Assembly (NCBI RefSeq): GCF_000166395.1
Contig: NC_014655.1
Coordinates: 3,782,001 to 3,846,000, forward strand
DNA: 64,000 bases
From: Leadbetterella byssophila DSM 17132
Lineage (GTDB): Bacteria; Bacteroidota; Bacteroidia; Cytophagales; Spirosomataceae
Reading direction: 5' to 3'
A model generated the notes under the pieces. It was not told the DNA's origin. It did no database searches and was given only the letters and a program-made list of their open reading frames with translations. The position numbers and the translations under genes are program-made. Shown here piece by piece: positions 45,770 through 53,647 of the stretch (position 1 is the first letter of the stretch; the number at the start of each line of letters is the position of its first letter).

Positions 45770-46511
45770 CTTCAAAAACTTTTTGTGCAGGACCAGTCAG
45801 TAACACCTTAGTGATCAGGGATCCCGGATCAAACTGGACTTCTAGGTTTCCTCCTAGAGTTTCCACTTCAACTCTTGTAGATACACCTTTGATAAAATGT
45901 GAAATTATACTTGCAGCAGTCACACCTGTACCGCAGGAATAGGTCTCGTCTTCTACTCCTCTTTCATAGGTTCTGACCTTGATGGAAGAGGGGGAAAGGA
46001 CTTGAACATAATTCACGTTTACGCCTCCTTTGGCCATCCAATATTCATTGTATCTTATCTTTGCTCCTTCTGTGGAAACATCAATAGCATCTACATTTTC
46101 AGTGAAAATGATCAAATGCGGAGAGCCCGTATTGAGGAAATACCCTTCAGGTACTTCTTCAAGGGGGTGGACATCAATCATCTTAAGAGATACTTTCTTG
46201 TCAGTGATCTCCGCTTCATGAGGTCCATCTACAGCGATAAACGATGTTTTTCCTTCAAAGATACCAAGGTCAGAGGCAAATTGAACCGCGCAACGTCCTC
46301 CGTTACCGCACATGCTTCCTTCGGCTCCATCTGCGTTAAAGTAGCGCATGCGAAAATCATAACCTTCTTCTTTTTCGATCAGGATAAGTCCATCCGCTCC
46401 GATCCCAAATCTTCTGTGACATAAAGCTGCTACATCCCCTTGGAAGGTGTTAGAGCGATTGTCTATCATCACGAAATCATTACCCGTGCCTTGATATTTA
46501 TAGAATTTCAT
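45759..46511 (-). CDS. dapF: Diaminopimelate epimerase
   Basis: A 250-residue enzyme that interconverts LL- and meso-diaminopimelate for lysine and peptidoglycan synthesis. The two catalytic cysteines are seen: Cys68 in GSMCGNGGRC and Cys193 in YSCGTGVTAA, with the preceding NADGAEGS and MAKGGVNVNYV blocks. It is slightly shorter than the Escherichia coli protein (274) but complete. Upstream is rplS, separated by a terminator, so it probably has its own promoter or receives read-through. Confidence 0.96.
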   Translation of the reverse strand: MKFYKYQGTGNDFVMIDNRSNTFQGDVAALCHRRFGIGADGLILIEKEEGYDFRMRYFNADGAEGSMCGNGGRCAVQFASDLGIFEGKTSFIAVDGPHEAEITDKKVSLKMIDVHPLEEVPEGYFLNTGSPHLIIFTENVDAIDVSTEGAKIRYNEYWMAKGGVNVNYVQVLSPSSIKVRTYERGVEDETYSCGTGVTAASIISHFIKGVSTRVEVETLGGNLEVQFDPGSLITKVLLTGPAQKVFEGEL

Positions 46512-46528
46512 AGGTCAAAAAGTCTTGT

Positions 46529-46556
46529 AAAAAAAAAGTCACCTCAAAGAGATGAC
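46529..46556 (-). terminator. Intrinsic terminator between rplS and dapF
   Basis: On the minus strand an 8-base stem GTCATCTC/GAGGTGAC with one G-U pair and a three-base loop (46538-46556) is followed by a run of U (A-run at 46529-46537). It lies 55 bases after the rplS stop. Confidence 0.75.
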
Positions 46557-46611
46557 GTTTTTCTACAAATTATGAAAAAGCTATTACTTAAAATCTTTAT
46601 AGCAATGCTGC

Positions 46612-46965
46612 TTATTTTTTCAATTCTTTGATTCTGGCCGCTTTACCATGTTTACCTCTTAGGTAGTACAATTTAGCTCTGCGAACCTTTCCTCTTCTTA
46701 CTACCTCAATCCTATCAATTGAAGGAGAAAGTACTGGGAAAATTCTTTCTACGCCTACACCGTTAGAAATTTTACGTACTGTAAAAGTTTCACCTGGAGT
46801 ACCGTAGTTTTTTCTTTGGATAACAACACCTGCGTACAACTGCACACGTTCTTTGTTACCTTCAACAATTTTTACGTACACGTTTACTGTGTCTCCAGCC
46901 TTAAAGTCAGGAACATTAGCGTTTGTGCCGTTCACCTCTGACTCTACAAATTTAATTAAGTCCAT
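46612..46965 (-). CDS. rplS: 50S ribosomal protein L19
   Basis: A 117-residue ribosomal protein, with the family pattern [26 protein letters not shown] at the N-terminal half and the signature [35 protein letters not shown]. It sits at the interface between the two ribosomal subunits. In many bacteria it follows trmD; here it stands alone with its own promoter (47048-47078). Confidence 0.98.
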   Translation of the reverse strand: MDLIKFVESEVNGTNANVPDFKAGDTVNVYVKIVEGNKERVQLYAGVVIQRKNYGTPGETFTVRKISNGVGVERIFPVLSPSIDRIEVVRRGKVRRAKLYYLRGKHGKAARIKELKK

Positions 46966-47047
46966 TTAAATAAAAAAATTAAAGATAGATTAAGTGTGCA
47001 AAGCGGCTTCCTTTAGGCAAAAGGAGGCATTTGACAAAAGTTGGCTG

Positions 47048-47078
47048 CAAAGTTAATGCATATTTCTGATTTTAACAA
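47048..47078 (-). promoter_or_regulatory. Bacteroidota sigma-A-type promoter of rplS
   Basis: On the minus strand TTG (47076-47078) is followed after 20 bases by TAACTTTG (47048-47055), an exact TAnnTTTG -7 element. It gives a leader of about 75 bases before the rplS ATG. Confidence 0.65.
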
Positions 47079-47375
47079 CAATCAATTTTAAATTTTGCTC
47101 TTTGCGCATTTCCAACTTGGATATTTAAATGGTTAATTATTTTAGGTCAATTGTTAAATTTTCTGAAAAGTAAAAAGGTTTCTTGAAAATGTAAATAGTT
47201 TGGCAAAAAAAAATTTTTGTAGTTTGAAAAATAGGAGGATTTAAGGTATATCGGAATATTCTATATGTGTTTGAAGCTATGACTGATTTTTTTGGAATTC
47301 AATTCCTTCTCGTGTTTTCATCCGGTTGCCCTCAAAACAGCTCTAGTAGTTTTTTATAAAAAATCTTGAAAAAAG
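47079..47375. other. AT-rich intergenic stretch, no gene seen
   Basis: Part of the 462-base gap between rplS and the tetR-type gene. Apart from the rplS promoter on its left and the operator on its right, it holds AT-rich sequence without a significant open frame or strong hairpin. Confidence 0.5.
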
Positions 47376-47393
47376 ACCGATCGGTATAAAAAG
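47376..47393. promoter_or_regulatory. TetR-type operator, first copy
   Basis: Perfect palindrome ACCGATCGGT (47376-47385), followed by ATAAAAAG. The whole 18-base stretch is identical to the one before the next gene (48042-48059). It lies 43 bases before the tetR-type ATG, just upstream of a TACCTTTG -7 element (47398-47405), so binding would block the gene's own promoter. Confidence 0.7.
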
Positions 47394-47427
47394 GTATTAC
47401 CTTTGCCGTACTATAATACGGAAGTTC

Positions 47428-48021
47428 ATGGGAAAAGCAGAGAGAACCAGAGCTTTTATCATACAAAAGTCAGCTCCTCTATTTAATATTAAGGGTTATG
47501 AAAATACTTCTTTGTCAGATATTCAGGAGGTGACTAAATTAACGAAGGGCGCTATTTATGGTAATTTTAAAGATAAGAATGAATTGGCTATAGCCTCTTT
47601 TGAGTACAACTGTTCCCGGGTTTTTAGTGAAATTGAAAGCGTCTTAGCTGAAGCTTGCTCCGCAAAGGAGGCCTTACTGGCTTTTTCAAATTTTTACGTG
47701 AAGAACTGGAAGAATCTATCTGCTTCTGGTGGGTGTCCTATTTTAAATGCAGCTGTGGAAGCGGATGATTCCCTAACTTTTTTGAAGGGTTCCGTCAGAA
47801 ACAATATGGAGTATATTCTGGGCTTATTGAAGTCGACTATTGAAAAGGGTATCTGTAGTTTGGAGTTTAGATCCGATGTTCATGCCGGGGAGTATGCCAG
47901 CTTGATTTTTAGTATAGTGGAAGGGAATATTCTAATAGCTAAAATGATGAACCACCCTAAATATCTGTCCATTATGGATAGAAGGATCCGACTCATCATA
48001 GAAAAAGAATTACTGAGGTAA
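47428..48021 (+). CDS. TetR/AcrR-family transcriptional repressor
   Basis: A 197-residue regulator. The N-terminal helix-turn-helix (about residues 28-48) reads YENTSLSDIQEVTKLTKGAIYGNF, the TetR consensus, followed by a helical ligand domain resembling TetR_C_16-type families with a GGCP motif near residue 110. Two identical palindromic operators flank it, one before its own start and one before the thioesterase gene, implying autoregulation and control of the following genes. The effector is unknown; thioesterase and SDR targets hint at an acyl-CoA or aromatic ligand. Confidence 0.9.
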   Translation: MGKAERTRAFIIQKSAPLFNIKGYENTSLSDIQEVTKLTKGAIYGNFKDKNELAIASFEYNCSRVFSEIESVLAEACSAKEALLAFSNFYVKNWKNLSASGGCPILNAAVEADDSLTFLKGSVRNNMEYILGLLKSTIEKGICSLEFRSDVHAGEYASLIFSIVEGNILIAKMMNHPKYLSIMDRRIRLIIEKELLR

Positions 48022-48039
48022 TTTTTTTTGAAAATAAAA

Positions 48040-48059
48040 ATACCGATCGGTATAAAAAG
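48040..48059. promoter_or_regulatory. TetR-type operator, second copy
   Basis: Palindrome ATACCGATCGGTAT (48040-48053) followed by AAAAAG. It shares an 18-base stretch with the site before the tetR-type gene. It lies 16 bases before the first ATG of the thioesterase pseudogene. Confidence 0.7.
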
Positions 48060-48074
48060 TAAATATTCAAACCA

Positions 48075-48567
48075 ATGAATACTGTATTCAGAAAAAGAAC
48101 CTACGAATGGGCTAATCCTTTGGATATAGCGGAAATGTCTAAGGCCTTACCCGGAATGGAATTGCTAAATGGGATTATGGAAGGGTAGCATTCCAACACC
48201 CCCATTTGCTGAGACCTTGGATTTTCAACCTTTGAAGGTTGAAAGGGCTAAAGTTCAATTTCAATTTGTTCCACAGGAGTTTCATTATAATCCCATAGGT
48301 AGTGTGCACGGGGGAATCATCAGCACCGCACTGGATACCGTGATGGGTTGTGCTTTGCATACCTTATTACAACATGGCTTTTTATACACCATTCTGGAGT
48401 TGAAAGTGAATTTTACAAAGGCGTTGAGAGTCGGAAAGGTGATAGCGGAGGGTAGAGTTTTACATTTTGGAAAAACCACGGCTCTGTTAGAAGCTGACCT
48501 GAAAGGGGAAGACGGAACCCTATACGCCTATGGAACATCAACTTGTATTCTTTTGGCACAGAAGTAA
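48075..48567 (+). pseudogene. PaaI-like hotdog thioesterase, broken by a one-base frameshift
   Basis: The reading frame starts at ATG 48075 (MNTVFRKRTYEWANPLDIAE...) and meets a stop at 48186 after 37 residues. The rest of the protein continues in another frame to 48567 with the hotdog features NPIGSVHGGIISTALDTVMG (catalytic-type HGG) and GKTTALLEADL. If one G is removed from the GGG at 48183-48185, the two parts join as LLNGIMEGSIPTPPFAE, a natural sequence. A separate start at 48169 would give a 132-residue product lacking the N-terminal helix. So this is a decayed or mis-sequenced acyl-CoA thioesterase gene under the second operator. Confidence 0.8.
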
Positions 48568-48638
48568 AATCAAATGGATACCTACTTAAAAGGTATTTAT
48601 TCTTGCAAAAATTTAAAAAGTGATTCATATACAATACA

Positions 48639-49354
48639 ATGAAAACGACAGGTAACACCATCTTTATTTCGGGAGGTTCTGCGGGAATCGGTCTGGAAAT
48701 AGCTAAACAATTTTCTGCACTTGGAAATAAAGTGATCATTAATGGTAGGAACAAGGAGCGACTGGAAAATGCACTTGGCCAACTGAATAATGCAGAATTC
48801 ATCCAAGGAGATCTATCTATTGAGAGTGAGCGCGAAAGGATTGCTGAAGTACTAAGGAATAACTATCCTGACGGCTTATTAACAACGCTGGTGATGCGTA
48901 TGCTTACACCCTTAACGGAAGTGAAAATGCTTATCAAAATGCGGCTAAAGAAATAAATACTAACTATCTCTCCATTATTCATTTATCTGAACTTTTACTC
49001 CCCATTTTGAGTGTAAAGAAGGAGGCAGCGATAGTCAATGTCACTTCCATTGTGGCTCTAGCTCCTCAAGGGGTAGTTCCTACGTATTCCTCCAGTAAAG
49101 CGGCATTGAGTGCTTATACTCAATTACTACGCAAGGCCTTCGCAGATACAGGTTTGGAGGTATATGAACTCATGCCTCCATTAGTTAATACCCATTTTTC
49201 AGCAGATATAGGTGGGGCAAATGGAATTCCTCCGAAAGAGGTGGCGCATGAACTTCTACTATCCATGGAGAACCGACAATTCGATGTGCCGGTAGGACAA
49301 ACCAAAGCACTTTATACTCTTTTTGAAAATATTAGGTCGAAGTTGAACAGTTAA
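48639..49354 (+). pseudogene. Short-chain dehydrogenase/reductase, broken by a one-base frameshift
   Basis: The frame from ATG 48639 begins as a normal SDR (FISGGSAGIGLEIAKQFSALG) but after NNYPDGLL shifts and stops at 48956. The expected NNAG motif (NNAGDAYAYTLNG) is found in another frame starting at about 48882, which continues through VNVTSIVALAPQG and the YSSSKAAL catalytic segment to 49354. One missing base in TTATTAAC at 48876-48883 explains the break. The C-terminal piece alone (from 49007) cannot bind cofactor. A perfect 11-base hairpin terminator begins at the stop. It is the second broken gene in the same TetR-controlled unit. Confidence 0.82.
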
Positions 49355-49378
49355 AGCGATATTTTGGAATATCGCTTT
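49353..49378 (+). terminator. Intrinsic terminator of the TetR-controlled unit
   Basis: Perfect 11-base stem AAAGCGATATT/AATATCGCTTT with a TTGG loop, overlapping the SDR stop codon. Confidence 0.7.
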
Positions 49379-49480
49379 ATTCTGAAGTTGCTGCAATGTT
49401 TCCAGATTTGCAACCGTAAAGAATGTACCTTATGATGAGCTCTTTCGCTTCGCTGAAAAGTTGCATAGAATACGTTTTTT

Positions 49481-49640
49481 TCTCTACTTTTTTGGTGCAA
49501 AGGGTCCGACCGTTCGGAAAGTAGCAAAAATACATGAATATTCTTCTTGTTACTTTTTTGGCGCAAGGGTCCGACCGTTCGGAAAGTAGCAAAAAAACAT
49601 GAATATTCTTCTTGTTACTTTTTTGGCGCAAAAAAGTAGC
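49481..49640. repeat. Short dispersed repeat cluster with TCCGA-CCGT-TCGGA hairpin
   Basis: Three imperfect copies of a 43- to 58-base unit: 49481-49524, 49533-49590, and 49598-49640. The core is CTTTTTTGGCGCAA then GGGTCCGACCGTTCGGAAAG. The core folds as TCCGA-CCGT-TCGGA. The third copy loses this hairpin and has the palindrome-like GGCGCAAAAAAGTAGC instead. Open frames crossing these copies encode the same peptide only because the DNA repeats. Confidence 0.75.
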
Positions 49641-49894
49641 AAAAAAACATGAATTTTATGATGTCCTCTTTCGCTTCGCTCAAACGGACCATAAAATTCG
49701 GTCAAAGGAAGTTTTTTTTATTTAATATGCAAGGAAGAGCTACCAAAAAGCCTTTGGCTTTTTGGACTAAAAACTAAGGACTAAAAATTTAGGGTCATTT
49801 AGTTATTAAATTAACCGTCCTAAATAATACTTATTGGTCCGAAAATATTAGTTCACAATAACTTTTGCTTAAGGCAAAATTTACAAAAAGTAAC
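49616..49894. repeat. Long direct repeat, copy 1
   Basis: A 279-base unit, nearly identical to 49985-50271. It contains an inverted repeat built from GAATTTTATG and CATAAAATTC around a CTTTCGCTTCGCT loop, a perfect hairpin CCAAAAAGCC-TTT-GGCTTTTTGG (49743-49765), a GTCCTAAATAATACTTATT stretch, and a final TTTTGC-TTAAG-GCAAAA stem. No convincing protein is encoded. The unit is richly structured and could be an RNA or a non-autonomous mobile repeat. Confidence 0.75.
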
Positions 49895-49902
49895 TATAAA
49901 AA

Positions 49903-49960
49903 CATGAATATTCTTCTTGTTACTTTTTTGGCGCAAGGGTCCGACCGTTCGGAAAGTAAC
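49903..49960. repeat. Short dispersed repeat, further copy
   Basis: Same unit as 49533-49590, again with the TCCGA-CCGT-TCGGA hairpin and ending GGAAAGTAAC. It sits between the two long direct repeats. Confidence 0.72.
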
Positions 49961-49984
49961 CAAAAATCATGAATATTCTTTCTC

Positions 49985-50271
49985 TACTTTTTTGGCGCAA
50001 AAAAGTAGCAAAAAAACATGAATTTTATGATGTCCTCTTTCGCTTCGCTCAAACGGACCATAAAATTCGGTCAAAGGAAGTTTCTTTTATTTAATATGTA
50101 AGGAAGAGCTACCAAAAAGCCTTTGGCTTTTTGGACTAAAAACTAAGGACTAAAAAGTCAGGATCATTTAGTATTTAAACGGTTAAAATTACCGTCCTAA
50201 ATAATACTTATTGATCCGAAAATATTAGTTCCCAATAAGTTTTGCTTAAGGCAAAACTTACGAAAAGTAAC
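49985..50271. repeat. Long direct repeat, copy 2
   Basis: A 287-base copy of the unit at 49616-49894 with scattered substitutions and small indels near 50155-50190. The internal hairpin corresponding to CCAAAAAGCC-TTT-GGCTTTTTGG lies at 50112-50134. Confidence 0.75.
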
Positions 50272-50274
50272 ATA

Positions 50275-50340
50275 AAACATGAATTTTATGATGTCCACTT
50301 TCGCTTCGCTCAAACGGACCATAAAATTCGGTCAAAGGAA
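50275..50340. repeat. Long direct repeat, truncated third copy
   Basis: Sixty-six bases equal to the first part of the long repeat, including the GAATTTTATG...CATAAAATTC inverted repeat. It ends 38 bases before the IS1182-type left end, so the insertion may have removed or interrupted the remainder. Confidence 0.7.
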
Positions 50341-50378
50341 AATTAGTATTATTATACCGAAACTATTAGTTATTAATT

Positions 50379-52170
50379 GAGGGTGTCTCATAAAGGCACC
50401 CTCGTTTTTATTTTGAAGCCGAGGTTTTTTTAGATTTGGCTTCACATTTTCTCTTTAAAACTTGCGTTATTATCCTGATTTTCATATATTTAGGTATAAA
50501 AAATCAAGGGTATGGCATCAAGAAAACCCACTTTTAAGCCTTACGACCAGCAGCAAATGATGCTATTGCCTCCAAGTTTGGAGGAACTGGTTCCCAAGAA
50601 TCATCCGGTACGGGTGGTCAATGAGGTCATTAATAAAATTAATCTCGCTCCTCTGCATGCTTCGTATAAATTGACCGGTGCCTCCAGTTATCATCCTCAG
50701 ATGCTGCTTAAAGTGTTGGTTTATGGGTATGTGAGCAATGTATATTCGAGCAGGAAGATAGAGGCAGCCTGTAAAGAGAGTATCTATTTTATGTGGATAA
50801 GCGGCATGAGCTATCCTGACCATAACACCATTAACCGTTTCAGAAGTGACCGCCTTCGAGAAAGTCTTCGAAGTGTGTTCGAAGAAGTAGTTAAGCTTTT
50901 AGCCCAGGAAGGACTTTTGAGTATTGAAGAGGTTTGTGTTGATGGGACCAAAATAGAGGCCAATGCCAATCGTTACACCTTTGTTTGGAAAAAGGCTATT
51001 GCGACCAATAAAGAGAAAATGAAGCAGCAATTGAAAGGCATTTGGGAATATGCTCAAAGTGTTGCCAGCAAAGAGGATAACCTTCCCGATCCCCCTGACT
51101 TCACCACCATTACTAGAGAAAAAGTACAGTCTACCGTCGATAAGCTCAATGAGGTTTTGGGCAAGAAAAAAGATATTGACAAGAAGGTGAAAGGCAAACT
51201 GAGTTATGCCACCAAACACTTTCCACAGAACATGGGCAAATACGAAGAACAGGAGCAGATTCTTGGAGAGCGTAACAGTTACAGCAAGACGGATGAGGGA
51301 GCCACATTTATGAGGTTAAAGGAGGATCACATGAGGAATGGGCAATTGAAGCCGGCTTACAATGTTCAAATTTCCAGCTCCAACCAATTCGTTGTAAATT
51401 ACACGATTCACCCCAACCCCAACGACACCACCACTCTGGCAGCGCATATAGCTCAGCATGAAGCAAGCTATCAGCAAGCTCCCAAAGTTATCACGGCAGA
51501 TGCAGGCTACGGTTCTGAGGAAAATTATACCTTACTGGAAGGCAAAAAAGTAAAGGCCTACATCAAATACAATCTCTTTGACCGACAGCAGAACACCAAT
51601 AACCAGGACCCATTTAGTACCGATAAGCTATTCTACAATGCCCAAGAAGACTGTTTCATCTGTCCGATGGGTCAGCAAATGAATTTCATTGGAGAGAGTA
51701 AAAGGAAGACCAGCACAGGTTTTGAACAAACCTCAAGAAAATATCAAGCCCAAAATTGCGGGCATTGTCCACTAAACGGAACTTGTAATAAGATGGAAGG
51801 GAATCGGATAGTCCAAGTCAATGAACGACTGGAGCGACAGCGGAAGCAGGCCTATGAACTTCTTAACAGTGAAGAAGGAATAAAAAGGCGAAAGAAAAGG
51901 TGTTACGATGTGGAACCCGTCTTTGCAAACATAAAAAGCAATCACGGCTTTAAACGATTTATGCTTCGGGGTAAGCATAAGGTCGAAATTGAGTTCGGCC
52001 TATTGGCCATAGCACAAAATATACGAAAAAAGGCCTCCTGAGAGACCTTTTTCAATACTATTTGCAAATTCAACCTCCTGAGGTTGGAATATAAAAAATC
52101 AAATAAGAAATCCCAGCCTAAATAAATTGAAAACAAAGAGAACGCCTCATTTAGGTTTTGAGACGCCCTC
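50379..52170 (+). mobile_element. IS1182-family insertion sequence, apparently intact
   Basis: A 1792-base element. The ends are inverted repeats: GAGGGTGTCTCATAA at 50379-50393 and, read inward from the right, GAGGGCGTCTCAAAA ending at 52170 (13 of 15 bases match). The left end can also fold on itself (GAGGGTG/CACCCTC, 50379-50403) and is followed by a T-run, like a terminator shielding the transposase from outside transcription. It encodes one complete transposase. No clear target duplication is visible at the junctions. Confidence 0.85.
50512..52041 (+). CDS. IS1182-family transposase
   Basis: A 509-residue protein with the N-terminal DUF772-type domain (about residues 20-130, NHPVRVVNEV to DHNTINRFR), a catalytic DDE domain with Asp in VCVDGTKIEANANRYTF (near 147) and TADAGYGSEENY (near 330), a cysteine-rich C-terminal segment (CPMGQQ, CGHCPLNGTC), and EPVFANIKSNHGFKRFMLRG (catalytic Glu). 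Full length, and probably active. Confidence 0.92.
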   Translation: MASRKPTFKPYDQQQMMLLPPSLEELVPKNHPVRVVNEVINKINLAPLHASYKLTGASSYHPQMLLKVLVYGYVSNVYSSRKIEAACKESIYFMWISGMSYPDHNTINRFRSDRLRESLRSVFEEVVKLLAQEGLLSIEEVCVDGTKIEANANRYTFVWKKAIATNKEKMKQQLKGIWEYAQSVASKEDNLPDPPDFTTITREKVQSTVDKLNEVLGKKKDIDKKVKGKLSYATKHFPQNMGKYEEQEQILGERNSYSKTDEGATFMRLKEDHMRNGQLKPAYNVQISSSNQFVVNYTIHPNPNDTTTLAAHIAQHEASYQQAPKVITADAGYGSEENYTLLEGKKVKAYIKYNLFDRQQNTNNQDPFSTDKLFYNAQEDCFICPMGQQMNFIGESKRKTSTGFEQTSRKYQAQNCGHCPLNGTCNKMEGNRIVQVNERLERQRKQAYELLNSEEGIKRRKKRCYDVEPVFANIKSNHGFKRFMLRGKHKVEIEFGLLAIAQNIRKKAS

Positions 52171-53184
52171 TTTCCCAATTCCTAAAGCTCCAATCATCCA
52201 ATTAGGAAGCTTTTTATGCGTGCCTCTTTTCTTAAGATCTATATACCAACCTAACTTTTTAAGCACAGGGACTTTATGCGTTTCTACAAATTCCAATAAA
52301 GTGCCGTCTGGGTCTTCTATGTAAGTAAATCTACCGGCAGCTTCTCCCATATCGAAGGAATTGGCACTATCAACTGTGAAAGGATGGCCTAAGGTATTTA
52401 ACCTTGCTCCTAAAGTATCCATATCTAAAGTGTCAAAACACAAATGGATAAAGCCTAAATCTCCCCATGTTCTGCCTTCCATAATCACTTTGGGAGTACG
52501 ATCTAAGGCCTGAACCAGTTCTATTTCGGTGTTCCCGATTAAACGGGTAAAGGCTCCTGTAGCGGCTTCCTTTTTGCGAAGCAAAACTCTTCTATAAATT
52601 TCTGTATTATCAATATCTTCAAACGTGCCCGTCTTATCGTAAACCACCTCTTCTAATCCTAAACCGTCTCTATATAAAGGCAGGGCTTTTTCGATATCGG
52701 AAACCCCGATAACCGCGCCAAATACACCACCGGTATTGGAAGTTTTAGGCTTAAACCAAGAGTCGTCTTCCACAATTTGTAAAGGATTTCTATATGGGTC
52801 AAACATCCACACCACCGGTTTTCCATCAGGTCCGGGAGATACTTTTAAGTTATTCTGATGCGCAAATTCCCCAAGACTTTGGCATTTGATTTTTGCGGCA
52901 TAAATTCCAATGTCTCCAAAGGCAGGTTCAAACGGGCAAGGAATAGGAAGAGGACGTTTGGATTCCCATATCTCCGCTCCACCACCTCCGGCAATGTTTA
53001 ATGCCATAATGGCTCTCCTTTGGCGGATATTCCCTCCCGTATATTTTACCATTAATTTGGCTTCAGCAACATCATCAAAGAGGGGAATATTCATGTTGAA
53101 GGTTTTATTGTACCACTTGAATGCCTCTTCTGCATTCACTACACCTATACCTATCTGTTGAATTCCCGTAATTAAGTCTGCCAT
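52147..53184 (-). CDS. Two-domain VOC (glyoxalase/dioxygenase-fold) protein, C-terminus supplied by the insertion element
   Basis: A 345-residue protein with two VOC domains (about residues 5-140 and 152-310): GIGVVNAEEAFKWYNKTFNM and later IGVSDIEKALPLYRDGLGLEEVVYD are the opening strands; IEDPDGTLLEFVE closes the second. Metal ligands are plausible but not fixed. The last residues after GIGKE (VSKPK and stop) are read from the right end of the IS1182-type element, so the natural end of the gene was replaced. Similarity to 4-hydroxyphenylpyruvate dioxygenase is only at fold level. A YaeR-like VOC gene is divergent, 76 bases away. Confidence 0.8.
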   Translation of the reverse strand: MADLITGIQQIGIGVVNAEEAFKWYNKTFNMNIPLFDDVAEAKLMVKYTGGNIRQRRAIMALNIAGGGGAEIWESKRPLPIPCPFEPAFGDIGIYAAKIKCQSLGEFAHQNNLKVSPGPDGKPVVWMFDPYRNPLQIVEDDSWFKPKTSNTGGVFGAVIGVSDIEKALPLYRDGLGLEEVVYDKTGTFEDIDNTEIYRRVLLRKKEAATGAFTRLIGNTEIELVQALDRTPKVIMEGRTWGDLGFIHLCFDTLDMDTLGARLNTLGHPFTVDSANSFDMGEAAGRFTYIEDPDGTLLEFVETHKVPVLKKLGWYIDLKKRGTHKKLPNWMIGALGIGKEGVSKPK

Positions 53185-53260
53185 ATATTATATGCTGTTA
53201 TTCGATTCAAAGTTAATCAGGTTCCAACAAATACCATTTACTTTTGCTTAATTTTGTAGT

Positions 53261-53647
53261 ATGCTAAAATCAGTACATCATATCGCCATTATTACTTCTG
53301 ATTATACTAGATCAAAGGATTTTTATACCCGGATTTTGGGTTTAGAAATTATTAATGAAGTATATAGAAAAGAGAGAGATTCTTATAAATTAGATCTCGC
53401 TTTAAATGGAAATTATATCATAGAACTATTCTCTTTTCCCCATCCTCCAGCCAGGGTAAGCAGGCCGGAAGCCTGCGGATTGAGGCATTTGGCCTTTGCA
53501 GTGGAAGATGTAGAACAGGCAGTGGAAAGTCTGGAAAGTCAGGGAGTTAAATGTGAGCCTGTGCGAATAGATCCTATTACCGATAAGAAATTCACTTTTT
53601 TTGAAGACCCAGATGGATTACCCCTTGAGCTTTATGAAGCGTTTTGA
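53261..53647 (+). CDS. YaeR-like VOC metalloprotein (glyoxalase-I fold)
   Basis: A 128-residue single-domain VOC protein of the YaeR/GloA2 branch: SVHHIAIITSDYTRSKDFYTRILGL at the N-terminus and FFEDPDGLPLELYE at the C-terminus, with candidate metal ligands His in VHHIAI, Glu in IELF, His in LRHLAF and Glu in LELYE. Function unproven, perhaps detoxification or dioxygenase. It overlaps the next gene by 14 bases and has TAnnTTTG-like elements close to its start. Confidence 0.85.
   Translation: MLKSVHHIAIITSDYTRSKDFYTRILGLEIINEVYRKERDSYKLDLALNGNYIIELFSFPHPPARVSRPEACGLRHLAFAVEDVEQAVESLESQGVKCEPVRIDPITDKKFTFFEDPDGLPLELYEAF

Noticed and set aside
46572-46631. Short plus-strand frame starting MKKLLLKIFIAML, looking like a signal peptide
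   Set aside because: Only 19 residues and antisense to the end of rplS and its terminator region; no continuation, so most likely chance.
47366-47405. A -33/-7 pair before the tetR-type gene (TTG at 47366, TACCTTTG at 47398)
   Set aside because: The gap of 29 bases is outside the usual range; only the -7 element is credible.
48169-48567. An intact 132-residue thioesterase starting at 48169
   Set aside because: This start falls in the middle of the expected N-terminal helix, and the missing part is found in another frame from 48075; a frameshift explains both.
49351-49631. Overlapping minus-strand frames in the repeat block giving the same peptide beginning MRQKSNKKNIHVF
   Set aside because: The identity follows from the DNA repeats; there is no support for a protein and the frames stop at each repeat border.
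49481-50340. CRISPR array
   Set aside because: Repeat units have unequal lengths and there are no uniform unique spacers; no cas gene lies in the window.
52147-53184. 4-hydroxyphenylpyruvate dioxygenase
   Set aside because: The two VOC domains match only the fold. The C-terminal signature and length of HPPD are missing, so only a general VOC call is made.
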